A stretch of 64,000 bases of DNA from Chroococcopsis sp964623815 (GTDB taxonomy: Bacteria; Cyanobacteriota; Cyanobacteriia; Cyanobacteriales; Microcystaceae): the NCBI GenBank assembly GCA_964623815.1, contig CAZUVR010000019.1, positions 1 through 64,000 of the forward strand, given 5' to 3'. How positions within the stretch are numbered: the first letter of the stretch is position 1; each line of letters begins with the position of its first letter. The position numbers and the translations under genes were made by a program. Below, in pieces: positions 33,368-42,147 of the stretch. The notes beneath the pieces were generated by a model. That model had not been told where the DNA came from, searched no databases, and saw nothing but the letters and a program-made list of their open reading frames with translations.

Positions 33368-34654
33368 TTATTTAGTTAATTTTTGTTTATTGTAAGGTTG
33401 TTCTTTTTTCTCTTCGATCAGTTTATTAGATTTATCCAGTAGTCCGGAGTAAAGTTCCAACCATTCTCTGATAATATTCGGCCATTGCCAAGCTTTTGCT
33501 TTTTCCCGCCCCGCTATGGACATTTTCTCCGCTAATTCTCCATTAACAGCTAACTCATCTAAATATTTAGCAATTTCATCAGTGATCAACTCTTCACTTT
33601 TAGGCTCGATTAAATAACCGGTCACACCTTGCTCCACCAGTAATTGAGGGCCGCCCCAATCCAAACAGATAACTGGGAGTCCTATACCCATAGCCTCTTG
33701 AACGGCTATCCCGTTAGCGTCTTCTATACTGGGAAAGACGAAACCACGATAATTTTTTAATGAATCGAATAGTTCAGCGTGAGAGGTATACCATCCCAGA
33801 AAATTTACTCTCTCTTCAAGACCGAGAGCTTTAGCGAGATTCTGACAGTGTTCCAGTTCTGGACCCCTGCCGACTACATCAAGACAAATTTTATTTTTAG
33901 TCTTCGCCAAGCTTTGAATGATGAGAAAGGTACATTTATGAAAAACTAACCTACCGAAATAAACAAATTTCATATTAGTTCCTTCATGTTCCACTCTCGG
34001 ACGCGCTAATAAACTTTCTTTAATGCCGCAATCCAAAGAATCAACCATGATGTTTGATTTAACTCCCGCAGCTAAGAGGGAAACCTTAGTTCTTTCCCCC
34101 CCGGCGACCAAAATTAAATCGGCTTTGCCTATTTTTGGGAATAAAATTTTATTAATGCTCTGAATAGGAAAGTGAAATATTCTCCTGAATTTGGCTTTAA
34201 TAGTCTCTTTGTTGCTGAATATTTCTGGATAGTAAATATTACCGTTGATAGGTCCGAAAACATTTACCAACTTTGACGATATTAACCTTGGTAAAACAGG
34301 AGTGTTCGGTTCGGTAAAGTGAAGAATTACTTGCCGTGGATCTAAATTTTTTTCTTTAACATAATTTTCAGCCAGGGCTATGGCTTTTTTGAAAAACCAA
34401 ATATTCAAAAACCACTGCAGAACTACCGAACGATATAGGAAAATGTCAATAATATCATCATCTACGAAAAAAACATCGTCTAATTTCAATCTTTCATTGA
34501 TTTCCGCTCTATTCCTCCCATGCGTAATTTGGATGGTATTAGGATGAATTTTTTTTATTTGTTGAAAAATTTGTAAAGCTTTAATCGCTTCACCGCCCAT
34601 TTGTTCAGAAACATTGGGTGCTACTAAAATAATTGTCGCCGAACTACTAATCAT
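33368..34654 (-). CDS. Group 1 (GT4-type) glycosyltransferase
   Basis: 428 residues, GT-B fold. After an N-terminal acceptor domain, the donor domain has KFVYFGRLVFHKCTFLI, ICLDVVGRGPELEHCQNLAK and FPSIEDANGIAVQEAMGIGLPVICLDWGGPQLLVEQGVTGYLIEP. The last contains the ExxxxxxxE donor-binding motif of GT4 enzymes. It sits inside the dTDP-rhamnose operon, 65 bp after rfbA and 5 bp before rfbB, so it is a candidate rhamnosyl- or hexosyltransferase acting on a surface polysaccharide. The donor sugar is inferred from context only. The C-terminal end (KKEQPYNKQKLTK) is polar and unremarkable. Confidence 0.83.
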   Translation of the reverse strand: MISSSATIILVAPNVSEQMGGEAIKALQIFQQIKKIHPNTIQITHGRNRAEINERLKLDDVFFVDDDIIDIFLYRSVVLQWFLNIWFFKKAIALAENYVKEKNLDPRQVILHFTEPNTPVLPRLISSKLVNVFGPINGNIYYPEIFSNKETIKAKFRRIFHFPIQSINKILFPKIGKADLILVAGGERTKVSLLAAGVKSNIMVDSLDCGIKESLLARPRVEHEGTNMKFVYFGRLVFHKCTFLIIQSLAKTKNKICLDVVGRGPELEHCQNLAKALGLEERVNFLGWYTSHAELFDSLKNYRGFVFPSIEDANGIAVQEAMGIGLPVICLDWGGPQLLVEQGVTGYLIEPKSEELITDEIAKYLDELAVNGELAEKMSIAGREKAKAWQWPNIIREWLELYSGLLDKSNKLIEEKKEQPYNKQKLTK

Positions 34655-34719
34655 GTAGAAGTCTCCAGATTGGATAAGAGCTGATGATGGAAAGTTATGT
34701 AATGGGGAAAAAAGCGATA

Positions 34720-35793
34720 CTACACCAGTTCAATGTGCGAGTCATCGCCGATCATGAATCGGAGTGCTTTCGGACGCTGGGGGGCTATTTCTAATCTAGC
34801 TCTCTGTCCTACCACGCTATCAACTATGCGTTGATGGATACCCACGACTTTCGCTTCCTTGAGGATAACGCTATGTTCTATGTCGGCATCGATAAGGGAA
34901 GCGCGATCGGCGATACTACTATAAGGCCCGATAAAACAATTCTCTATGTGACAATCTTCACCGATAATTACGGGGCCGCGAACAGTACTATTGATAATCT
35001 TAGAACCTTTACCGATCTGTACTCGACCGATAACCGCACTTTGAGAATCTACATTTCCCTCTACACCTATAGTCAAACAGGTATCGAGAATAATACGATT
35101 AGCCTCTAAAAGATCATCTTTTTTCCCCGTATCCAACCACCAGCCGCTCAATTGTAGTGCCTCTACAGTTTTTTCCTGATGGATTAATTCTTGGATAGCG
35201 TCGGTAATTTCTAATTCTCCCCGTGCCGAGGGTTGAATCGCCGCTATAGCCGAGTGTATCGAGGGAGAGAAGAAATAAATTCCCACCAAAGCCAGATTAG
35301 ACGGCGGCTCTTTCGGTTTTTCGATCAGTTGTAACACTTTACCCTTCTCATCTACTTTAGCCACACCGAAAGCACTCGGGTTAGATACCTTCCTCAGTAA
35401 TATTAAAGCGTTCAGATTTTGACTCTTAAAAGAGTCTAAGAATGGAGATAGATCATCTTGAATTAGGTTATCTCCCAAGTACATGATAAAAGGAGAATCG
35501 CCTAAAAAGGGTTGGGCAGTTTTAACAGCGTGAGCCAGTCCTAGGGGATGGTCTTGTAGTATATAGGTTATGCAAGCGCCGAATCGCTCTCCATCACCAG
35601 TTTTTAATTTAATCTCTTCCCCGGTTTCGGGGCTGATGATAATGCCTATGTCCGTGATCCCGGCGGCGACGATCGCTTCTATGCCATACCATAGAATAGG
35701 CTTATTGGCCACCGGTACTAATTGTTTCGCTCCCGTGTAAGTAAGGGGGCGTAGACGGGTACCTTTTCCACCAGATAATATTAATGCTTTCAT
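34720..35793 (-). CDS. rfbA: Glucose-1-phosphate thymidylyltransferase, long form
   Basis: Makes dTDP-glucose from dTTP and glucose-1-phosphate, the first step of dTDP-rhamnose synthesis. The N-terminal nucleotidyltransferase has GGKGTRLRPLTYTGAKQLVP. At 357 residues it is the long form (RmlA-long), with a C-terminal left-handed beta-helix-like stretch (SAVIGRVQIGKGSKI, STVRGPVIIGEDCHI, NCFIGPYSSI). The ~290-residue RmlA of E. coli lacks this. Long forms are known in dTDP-deoxysugar clusters. It lies 5 bp downstream of rfbD on the minus strand, in an operon order that matches pathway needs. Confidence 0.92.
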   Translation of the reverse strand: MKALILSGGKGTRLRPLTYTGAKQLVPVANKPILWYGIEAIVAAGITDIGIIISPETGEEIKLKTGDGERFGACITYILQDHPLGLAHAVKTAQPFLGDSPFIMYLGDNLIQDDLSPFLDSFKSQNLNALILLRKVSNPSAFGVAKVDEKGKVLQLIEKPKEPPSNLALVGIYFFSPSIHSAIAAIQPSARGELEITDAIQELIHQEKTVEALQLSGWWLDTGKKDDLLEANRIILDTCLTIGVEGNVDSQSAVIGRVQIGKGSKIINSTVRGPVIIGEDCHIENCFIGPYSSIADRASLIDADIEHSVILKEAKVVGIHQRIVDSVVGQRARLEIAPQRPKALRFMIGDDSHIELV

Positions 35794-35798
35794 AGAAT

Positions 35799-36665
35799 TT
35801 AATTCAATAATTGTTTCAGCATAAGGTTAAGAGAGTCTCGCCAATAGGAAGGAGTACGACCTAATTGAGGAGTAATTTTTTTATCGGATAAAACCGAGTA
35901 GGCGGGACGGTTTGCCGGGGTGGGATATTCAGCGGTGATAATAGGAATAACGGATTGTATTGTTAAAGGATAACCCAATAGCTTAGCCTCGGCAAAGATC
36001 GCTTTAGTAAAATCGAACCAACTGGCCACCCCGCTATTAGTAAAGTGATAGATTCCCCCCGGGCTATCTAATAAGCATACGATCGCGCTCGCAATATCCG
36101 CCGCCCAAGTGGGACTACCCACCTGATCGACCACGACTTTTAATAGTTCCCTTTCTTTGCCCAACCTCAACATCGTTTTGACAAAATTAACTTTGCCGTA
36201 AACACCGTAAACCCAAGCGGTTCTTAAGATAATAGCGTTAGCACCCGTCCCCAGAATCGCCTCTTCTCCGGCTAACTTAGATTTGCCGTAAACACCGATA
36301 GGATTGGTGGGATCGGTTTCAGTATAGGGAGTATTTTTCGTACCGTCAAAAACATAATCGGTAGAAATATGAATCAATGTTGCGCCTAACCTTTGAGCTT
36401 CTTCGGCTAATATTTTCGGCGCGGTTCCATTAATGGCGAAAGCTAATTCGGCTTCGGTTTCCGCTTTATCCACCGCCGTATAGGCTGCCGCGTTGATAAT
36501 ATATTGAGGTCGTGCCTCCCTCACCGCCTCCCGAATTTTTGAGCCGTTTGTTAAATCTAATTCGGCGCGAGCTAGGGAAATTAAATTACCTAGAGAAACT
36601 AATAAGGGTTGTAATTCTTGCCCGACCTGTCCGTTAGCACCGATGAGTAATATGGATTTAGTCAT
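35799..36665 (-). CDS. rfbD: dTDP-4-dehydrorhamnose reductase
   Basis: NAD(P)H-dependent last step of dTDP-L-rhamnose synthesis. 288 residues; the Rossmann motif is ILLIGANGQVGQEL. LISLARAELDLTN, STDYVFDGTKNTPYTETD and YGKSKLAGEEAI (YxxxK) follow. RTAWVYGVYGKNFV-like residues and the C-terminal RPAYSVLSDKKI are family typical. It is located 5 bp before rfbA and 6 bp after rfbC, so the genes are translated close together and form an operon. Confidence 0.95.
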   Translation of the reverse strand: MTKSILLIGANGQVGQELQPLLVSLGNLISLARAELDLTNGSKIREAVREARPQYIINAAAYTAVDKAETEAELAFAINGTAPKILAEEAQRLGATLIHISTDYVFDGTKNTPYTETDPTNPIGVYGKSKLAGEEAILGTGANAIILRTAWVYGVYGKVNFVKTMLRLGKERELLKVVVDQVGSPTWAADIASAIVCLLDSPGGIYHFTNSGVASWFDFTKAIFAEAKLLGYPLTIQSVIPIITAEYPTPANRPAYSVLSDKKITPQLGRTPSYWRDSLNLMLKQLLN

Positions 36666-36671
36666 AATAAT

Positions 36672-37223
36672 TTATAGTGATTCAAATATATCGGCATCTT
36701 TGAGCCATTTAGCGGCCTGATCTTTTGCCGAGAGGGTAGGTTCACCAGTAATCCCCCAATCTATACCTATATCGGGATCATTCCAGAGAATTCCGCGATC
36801 GTATTCGGGGGCGTAATAGTTAGTAGTTTTATAAAGAAAATCCGCGTATTCCGATAAAACTACAAAACCATGAGCGAAGCCTTCAGGCACCCAGAACAGG
36901 CGTTTATTCTCGGCACTGAGAATACAGCTCACCCATCGCCCGAAAGTAGGGGAAGATTTGCGAATATCTACGGCTACATCCAACACCGTACCTACAACTA
37001 CCCGGACTAATTTGCCTTGGGGTTGTTGGATTTGATAGTGTAAGCCTCTCAAAACGTTTCTCGCCGAGCGAGAGTGATTATCTTGGACGAAATCCCTGAT
37101 TACTCCTGTTTTTTCCTCGAAAGCCTTTTTATTGAAACTTTCTAAAAAAAAACCCCGATCGTCACCGAACACCTGTGGCTCGATAATCATGACATCGGGT
37201 ATCTCTGTAGGTATGACTTTCAT
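36672..37223 (-). CDS. rfbC: dTDP-4-dehydrorhamnose 3,5-epimerase
   Basis: Cupin-fold epimerase making dTDP-4-keto-L-rhamnose. 183 residues; the catalytic His62 is in NVLRGLHYQIQQPQGKLVRV, and the conserved tyrosine region FLYKTTNYYAPEYDRGI follows. It is the first gene of the minus-strand operon; its upstream gap contains a block of heptad repeats (37264-37327). Together with rfbD, rfbA and rfbB in this operon it completes all four steps of dTDP-L-rhamnose synthesis. Confidence 0.96.
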   Translation of the reverse strand: MKVIPTEIPDVMIIEPQVFGDDRGFFLESFNKKAFEEKTGVIRDFVQDNHSRSARNVLRGLHYQIQQPQGKLVRVVVGTVLDVAVDIRKSSPTFGRWVSCILSAENKRLFWVPEGFAHGFVVLSEYADFLYKTTNYYAPEYDRGILWNDPDIGIDWGITGEPTLSAKDQAAKWLKDADIFESL

Positions 37224-37263
37224 GGCGGACTAACAAGAACTTTGCTCGATAGTCTACCATAAA

Positions 37264-37327
37264 TGGGGAATTGGGAGTCGGGAGTCGGGAGTCGGGAATT
37301 CGGAGTCGGGAGTTGGGAGTCGGGGGA
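37264..37327. repeat. Short tandem heptanucleotide repeats (GGGAGTC type)
   Basis: Between rfbC and POR the sequence GGGAGTC is repeated head to tail (GGGAGTCGGGAGTCGGGAGT) with variants GGGAATTC and GGGAGTTG. A run of the complementary type (CCCCCAATTCCTAATTCC) follows at 37345-37374. Cyanobacterial short tandemly repeated sequences of this kind are known. The copy number is small. No coding role is seen. Confidence 0.8.
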
Positions 37328-37382
37328 AGAAATATCTATCCTTAACCCCCAATTCCTAATTCCTAACCCCCAATCGAGAGGA

Positions 37383-38345
37383 TTAAGCTATCCCGACTAA
37401 TTGAGCGCTCAAGTCCCAAACTTTTTCGGCTTTAGCGTCATCGCGGGCTTGGGGGGAAACTTTCTGGACGAAGGATTTACCGTCTTTTTTCTGACGGTTG
37501 CCCCAACTCCAATAAGCGCCGGATTGTTTATACTCCGGATCTAATACTACTGCCGCCACTCTTTCCCCGGCTAATTCTTGGGATACATAACCGCCGGTGA
37601 TATATTTTTGGAATATGGGAAATAGTTTCTGGAATAGAGGGTAATGATTGCGGAAAAGAGGGGTTTCCGCCACACAACCTGGATAGAGAGAGGTAAAAGT
37701 AATGCCGGTGGAATCGTGGTAACGGCGGTGTAATTCTCTCATTGTCAGAATATTACACACCTTACTGTCTTTGTAAGCCTTAACGGGTTCAAATTTTTTA
37801 CCGTCAGCCATAGAAATAGGATTTTTGAAGCCTTTAGCGAAACCTTCCAAATTACCTAAATCCGGTTGCGGGGGAATCTTACCACCCAATTCGTCGGGGT
37901 TATGCGTTACCGTACCGAGGATGATCATCCGTTTATCGGGATAGGTGGAGCTTTTTAAATCATCGAGTAGTAAATTACAGAGCAGGAAATGTCCTAGATG
38001 GTTCGTAGCCATACTCAATTCGTAACCTTCCGGACTCCAGAGGGGCGCTTTCAGTAAGGGCATATATATGGCCGCGTTACATACTAAAGCGGCTAATTCT
38101 CTACCCGTAGAGCGGAAGTCTTTAATGAATCCGCGCACGCTTTCTAAAGAAGCGAGGTCAATGGGAAGAATTTTATAGCTATCTTTAGGGATGCCTAATG
38201 CAGAGGCTGCGGCTTCGGTTTTCGGAATATCACGGCAGGCCATAATCACATAAGCCCCTCGATCTGCTAGGGCTTTCGCACCATATAAACCTACCCCTGA
38301 TGACGTGCCTGTAACAATTACGGTTGGCTGTTTCGGTTGATTCAT
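37383..38345 (-). CDS. por: Light-dependent protochlorophyllide reductase
   Basis: NADPH-dependent, light-driven reduction of protochlorophyllide to chlorophyllide a. Rossmann motif TVIVTGTSSGVGLYGAKALA (GxSSGxG) with catalytic YKDSK (YxxxK) and ELAALVCNAAIYMP (NNAG-like). The protein from the ATG at 38345 (MNQPKQPTVIVTG) has 320 residues, the normal POR length; an ATG five codons upstream is possible. The C-terminal part (YKQSGAYWSWGNRQKKDG) also matches POR. No other chlorophyll genes lie adjacent. It is transcribed toward the rfb operon; the repeat block lies beyond its stop codon. Confidence 0.95.
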   Translation of the reverse strand: MNQPKQPTVIVTGTSSGVGLYGAKALADRGAYVIMACRDIPKTEAAASALGIPKDSYKILPIDLASLESVRGFIKDFRSTGRELAALVCNAAIYMPLLKAPLWSPEGYELSMATNHLGHFLLCNLLLDDLKSSTYPDKRMIILGTVTHNPDELGGKIPPQPDLGNLEGFAKGFKNPISMADGKKFEPVKAYKDSKVCNILTMRELHRRYHDSTGITFTSLYPGCVAETPLFRNHYPLFQKLFPIFQKYITGGYVSQELAGERVAAVVLDPEYKQSGAYWSWGNRQKKDGKSFVQKVSPQARDDAKAEKVWDLSAQLVGIA

Positions 38346-38477
38346 TGGCTCACATTCCATTTCGTTTGTCTTTATTTCTAGAATGACATGACAGGTTATG
38401 AGCTTTTATGAAAAATTATTACGAAGCTTGTAGAGTTATCTACCACCAAGACACAGAGGAGATTAGTTTATGGCTTT

Positions 38478-38744
38478 TTAGATGATTATAAATTCTTCTT
38501 CTAGATCGCCACCTTGCATCTGGGCGTGAGTTTTCCAGCCCGCTTCCCACAATTCCCTATCTTTTAACTGTTGAGCGTTGATCCAGAAGCGCACCGACTT
38601 ATCACAGGAAGCTACCAACTCGGCGAATACCCATTTACCCTCGTTCCTGCGGTTGACTACCTGAAAATGTCGCCAGCCCCAGGTTTTCTGCTTCGCCGTC
38701 CACTTAGAACCCAATAGGTGGGGGTATTTTTGTTTCTTGGTCAT
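38478..38744 (-). CDS. TIGR02450-family small tryptophan-rich protein
   Basis: 88-residue protein with seven Trp (YPHLLGSKWTAKQKTWGWRHFQVV, GKWVFAELVASCDKSVRFWINAQQL, LWEAGW). It fits the small Trp-rich family TIGR02450, known in cyanobacteria and marine bacteria and of unknown function. It starts 3 bp after the stop of the Cys-cluster gene, so the two are probably translated from one transcript. The family is often adjacent to such Cys-cluster proteins or lyases. No signal peptide or membrane segment is present. It is not a truncation, as the conserved core is complete. Confidence 0.85.
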   Translation of the reverse strand: MTKKQKYPHLLGSKWTAKQKTWGWRHFQVVNRRNEGKWVFAELVASCDKSVRFWINAQQLKDRELWEAGWKTHAQMQGGDLEEEFIII

Positions 38745-38747
38745 CGC

Positions 38748-39101
38748 TTATCCTACCTCCTCTCGATAACGTTGCATTTCGGGGCTTTTCCTACCGTATA
38801 CACCGATAATTTGTTGATGACAGCAATCGATGGCGAAGTCGTTAAATTCTCCCGGCTCAATTCCGTACATCTCCCCGAAAATTTCCGGCTGTACCCGGCA
38901 GAAACGGGGGCGTTGTTCATAAATTTTACATTCCCGCACATCTGGATCATAATTTTTGCACCAACCATCGTCACCAATCATGCTCAGATACTGGACCAGT
39001 TCCTCCGGCATGAGATAATCTTCTAAATCGGGTCGATCGCCTGGATCTAAATGACAACAGGCTCCACATCCTTTTATACATTGCCATTGCGCCACGCTCA
39101 C
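38748..39101 (-). CDS. YkgJ-family cysteine cluster protein
   Basis: 118-residue protein from the GTG at 39101. It has CIKGCGACCHLDPGDRPDLE at the N-terminus, then DDGWCKNYDPDVRECKIYEQRPRFC, and IDCCHQ. That makes nine or more Cys/His potential ligands in the pattern C-x3-C-x2-CC ... C ... C ... C ... CC of the UPF0153 zinc/iron-chelating family. AAGGAG stands 4 nt before the GTG; a second GTG two codons downstream and a TTG upstream at 39122 are alternatives. It is followed after 3 bp by the Trp-rich gene. The metal (Zn or Fe-S) and the function are unknown. Confidence 0.78.
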   Translation of the reverse strand: MSVAQWQCIKGCGACCHLDPGDRPDLEDYLMPEELVQYLSMIGDDGWCKNYDPDVRECKIYEQRPRFCRVQPEIFGEMYGIEPGEFNDFAIDCCHQQIIGVYGRKSPEMQRYREEVG

Positions 39102-39233
39102 CCTTCTCCTTAACTGTAACAAAAGTTCATGAAATTTTATGTCTTAACTTAAAAATAAGAGAGACATCCCATGTATTATAGACATTGGTTTTTGACGTTG
39201 AGCCATTTTTAAGTAAACAGGATTAGGAGAATC

Positions 39234-39362
39234 ATGGACTTTCTAGCACCACTGACATCGTTAAATTTAGAGCCAATTTTTCAACTCACTTTTGTCGCCC
39301 TCATTATGTTAGCAGGCCCCTTTATCATCTTTTTACTCGCTTTTCGCGGCGGAGATTTATAG
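39234..39362 (+). CDS. psb30: Photosystem II reaction-center protein Psb30 (Ycf12)
   Basis: 42-residue single-span membrane protein too short for usual gene-length cut-offs. Its C-terminal motif GPFIIFLLAFRGGDL and preceding TFVALIMLA match Psb30/Ycf12 of cyanobacteria and chloroplasts. The protein lies at the periphery of the photosystem II core. The ATG follows GGATTAGGAGAATC, a good ribosome-binding site, and the frame ends at TAG 39360-39362. It is a monocistronic gene between the divergent YkgJ-family gene and the convergent Sua5-like gene. I regard the identification as very likely. Confidence 0.9.
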   Translation: MDFLAPLTSLNLEPIFQLTFVALIMLAGPFIIFLLAFRGGDL

Positions 39363-39401
39363 TACAGAATTCTCTTGCCACAAACTACTCATTAGGGACG
39401 A

Positions 39402-39430
39402 GAATCGGGAGTCGGGAATCGGGAATCGAT
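39402..39430. repeat. Short tandem heptad repeats after psb30
   Basis: Units GAATCGGGAGTCGGGAATCGG, close to the GGGAGTC heptads at 37264-37327, lie 40 bp downstream of psb30. A complementary stretch (CTTCCGACTCTCG, around 39444-39456) follows, so a hairpin between psb30 and the convergent Sua5-like gene is possible. It probably acts as a terminator. Confidence 0.55.
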
Positions 39431-39465
39431 AGTCAGTCTCTCTACTTCCGACTCTCGAACCATCT

Positions 39466-40161
39466 TTATTTCATCAGATGTGAGGGTAAGATTATATCTG
39501 GTATCATCGGCCTAAGGTCATCGACGGAGACGGGCCCGAAATTCATAATCGTGGGATGCTCCAAAGTAAAATCGATCAACGTTCCGCGTCGCCCGTAATG
39601 ACTGCGACCGCCATCGACGATTAAGGGAATGCTATCGCCGAAATAACGCTGCGCCGCCTCAAAATTAGTAATCGGTTCGCCTCCCGCCTTCGCCGTAGCG
39701 CAGACTAGAGGGAAGGGAACCGCCCCGACTAAATTATATATAAAGCGATCTGGACAAGACAGGAAAATATTAGCGAAACCCTGGGTAATTTCTGTACTTA
39801 AGTCCGGTTTAGCCTTAACTATCATCGTTACGGGATAGGGAAAGTAAGACATCATCCGTTTTGCCGGTTCGTTAAGCATAGCCACTTCACCAGCGCGATC
39901 GCCGCGTGTCAATATACCTAAAGGCTGATCTTGTCCGAAGTTTTTTAAAGCGCGTAATTTTGCGATCGCTTCTTCCTTCCTGCCATTTACCACCAAACCA
40001 TACACCGTATCCATCGGTACTAAGACTACCTCTCCCCTTTCCAAATACTCCCTCAGGGTGGGTACGATCGCATTACCGCGCTTGAGGATATGAGATTCTA
40101 TTGTATTCATATTTACGTTTAAACGACTAAACGTATTAATTAATACTAAAAAATGAAACAT
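39466..40161 (-). CDS. Sua5/YciO/YrdC-family protein
   Basis: 231 residues (214 if it starts at the ATG at 40110). The YrdC fold is recognised by VLVPMDTVYGLVVNGRKEEAIAKLRALKN and FGQDQPLGILTR at the N-terminus. It also has FPYPVTMIVKAKPDLS and LIVDGGRSHYGRRGTLIDFT, where the family has the KxR...SxN/ST threonylcarbamoyl-AMP site. The N-terminal 17 residues are hydrophobic and atypical. The upstream ATG has AGAGG before it, while the inner ATG has no such site; I keep the longer form but with low certainty. It may take part in t6A tRNA modification; a paralogue with another role (YciO-like) is also possible. Confidence 0.75.
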   Translation of the reverse strand: MFHFLVLINTFSRLNVNMNTIESHILKRGNAIVPTLREYLERGEVVLVPMDTVYGLVVNGRKEEAIAKLRALKNFGQDQPLGILTRGDRAGEVAMLNEPAKRMMSYFPYPVTMIVKAKPDLSTEITQGFANIFLSCPDRFIYNLVGAVPFPLVCATAKAGGEPITNFEAAQRYFGDSIPLIVDGGRSHYGRRGTLIDFTLEHPTIMNFGPVSVDDLRPMIPDIILPSHLMK

Positions 40162-40269
40162 TTATGCCTCTATAGAGAGAGTTAAATTTAGTCAAGGAGA
40201 CAGCAGGAGAGAAAGAAAGTCAACCGGTCGATTAAGATAGTAGATAAGCGATCGTAGACAAAGAAGTGA

Positions 40270-42072
40270 ATGAATAATCCAGCAGAGCCTATAAAACTAC
40301 CGCGTACTAGTGAATCGGAAACCTTAAAGAAAATTCGCCATACAGCCTCACACGTCATGGCGATGGCGGTACAGAAACTATACCCCAAAGCCCAAGTGAC
40401 TATAGGGCCTTGGACAGAAACAGGCTTCTACTATGATTTTGACGTAGCCGAACCCTTCACCGAGAAAGATCTCAAAGCGATCAAAAAAGAGATGATCAAA
40501 ATCATCAACAAGAAGCTTCCCGTAATTAGAGAAGAAGTCAGCAGAGAAGAAGCGCAGAAACGCATAGAGGCGATCAACGAACCCTATAAACTGGAAATAT
40601 TAGAAGGATTGACCGAACCGATTACCCTATATCATCTGGGAGATCAATGGTGGGATTTATGCGCGGGGCCGCACGTAGAAAATACCGCCGGGATCAACCC
40701 CGCCGCTATAGATTTAGAATCGGTAGCCGGAGCCTACTGGCGAGGAGATGAAACTAAAGCGCAACTACAGCGAATTTACGGCACCGCTTGGGAAACCCCA
40801 GAACAATTAGCAGAATATAAACGGAGAAAAGAAGAGGCTCTCAGACGAGATCATAGGAAACTAGGAAAAGAGTTAGGTTTATTCGTCTTCTCCGACTCCG
40901 TAGGGCCGGGATTACCCCTCTGGACTCCCAAGGGTACGCTTATCCGCACTATCCTCGAAGACTTCCTGAAACAGGAACAATTAAAGAGGGGTTACTTACC
41001 AGTAGTTACTCCGCATATCGCCAGAGTAGATTTATTCAAGATTTCCGGACACTGGCAGAAATACAAAGAGGATATGTTTCCGATGATGGCGGAAGATGCG
41101 GAGCTGGCCGAGAAAGAAATCGGCTTCGTCTTAAAACCGATGAATTGCCCCTTCCATATTCAGATTTATAAGAGCGATTTACGCTCCTATCGTGAATTAC
41201 CGATGCGACTCGCGGAATTCGGAACTGTCTACCGTTACGAGCAGTCGGGAGAATTGGGGGGTTTGACCAGAGTTAGGGGCTTTACCGTAGATGATTCTCA
41301 CCTATTCGTTACCCCGGAGCAATTAGACAGCGAATTTTTAAGCGTGGTGGATTTAATCCTGACTGTATTTAAGAGCTTACAGTTGAAAAACTTTAAAGCC
41401 CGTCTCAGTTTCCGCGACCCAGAATCTGATAAGTACATAGGTTCTGATGAGGCTTGGGAAAAAGCACAAAATGCTATTAGGCAAGCGGTACAAACTCTAG
41501 GTATGGATTATTTTGAAGCACCGGGTGAGGCGGCTTTCTACGGCCCGAAACTAGATTTTATCTTCCAAGATGCTCTAGAGAGAGAGTGGCAACTGGGAAC
41601 GGTACAAGTGGATTATAATCTACCGGAGCGTTTCGCCCTCGAATATGTGGCGGAAGACGGTGGCAGAAAACGGCCCGTGATGATACACCGCGCCCCCTTC
41701 GGCTCTCTAGAACGTTTGATCGGTATTCTGATCGAAGAATACGCCGGGGATTTCCCTCTCTGGCTGGCTCCCACCCAAATTCGCCTCTTACCAGTTAGTG
41801 ATGCTCAATTGGGTTACGCTAAATCCGTCGCCGCTAAGATGTTAAGCCTCGGTATCCGCGCCGAAGCCGATACTTCGGGGGAGAGATTAGGAAAAATGAT
41901 CCGCAACGCCGAAACCCAAAAAATCCCCGTCATGGCGGTAGTAGGAGCCGTAGAGATGGAAGGTAATAGCCTCAGCATCCGCACCCGCGCCTCGGGAGAA
42001 TTGGGTACATTGATGATCGATGACGTTATCGGCAAGCTCAAAACCGCTATCGATGCTCATAGCTATTTATAA
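40270..42072 (+). CDS. thrS: Threonyl-tRNA synthetase (short form)
   Basis: Charges tRNA-Thr. At 600 residues it starts directly with the editing domain (IRHTASHVMAMAVQKLYP, with HxxxH-type zinc/editing site). It lacks the ~60-residue TGS domain of the 642-residue E. coli enzyme, a form usual in cyanobacteria. Class II motifs are intact: FVLKPMNCPFHIQIYKS (Zn-binding Cys), PGEAAFYGPKLDF, and HRAPFGSLERLIGILIEE. The C-terminal anticodon-binding domain (LAPTQIRLLPVSD... IRNAETQKIPVMAVVG) is complete. Divergent Sua5-like protein upstream also concerns tRNA biology, a loose functional link. Confidence 0.95.
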   Translation: MNNPAEPIKLPRTSESETLKKIRHTASHVMAMAVQKLYPKAQVTIGPWTETGFYYDFDVAEPFTEKDLKAIKKEMIKIINKKLPVIREEVSREEAQKRIEAINEPYKLEILEGLTEPITLYHLGDQWWDLCAGPHVENTAGINPAAIDLESVAGAYWRGDETKAQLQRIYGTAWETPEQLAEYKRRKEEALRRDHRKLGKELGLFVFSDSVGPGLPLWTPKGTLIRTILEDFLKQEQLKRGYLPVVTPHIARVDLFKISGHWQKYKEDMFPMMAEDAELAEKEIGFVLKPMNCPFHIQIYKSDLRSYRELPMRLAEFGTVYRYEQSGELGGLTRVRGFTVDDSHLFVTPEQLDSEFLSVVDLILTVFKSLQLKNFKARLSFRDPESDKYIGSDEAWEKAQNAIRQAVQTLGMDYFEAPGEAAFYGPKLDFIFQDALEREWQLGTVQVDYNLPERFALEYVAEDGGRKRPVMIHRAPFGSLERLIGILIEEYAGDFPLWLAPTQIRLLPVSDAQLGYAKSVAAKMLSLGIRAEADTSGERLGKMIRNAETQKIPVMAVVGAVEMEGNSLSIRTRASGELGTLMIDDVIGKLKTAIDAHSYL

Positions 42073-42147
42073 ATTCTCCTGCTGTGTTTAGCTAAATTTA
42101 GGGAATTCTAAATATTAGAAGCTCCCTTTTGGTCTGGTGAATTTAGC

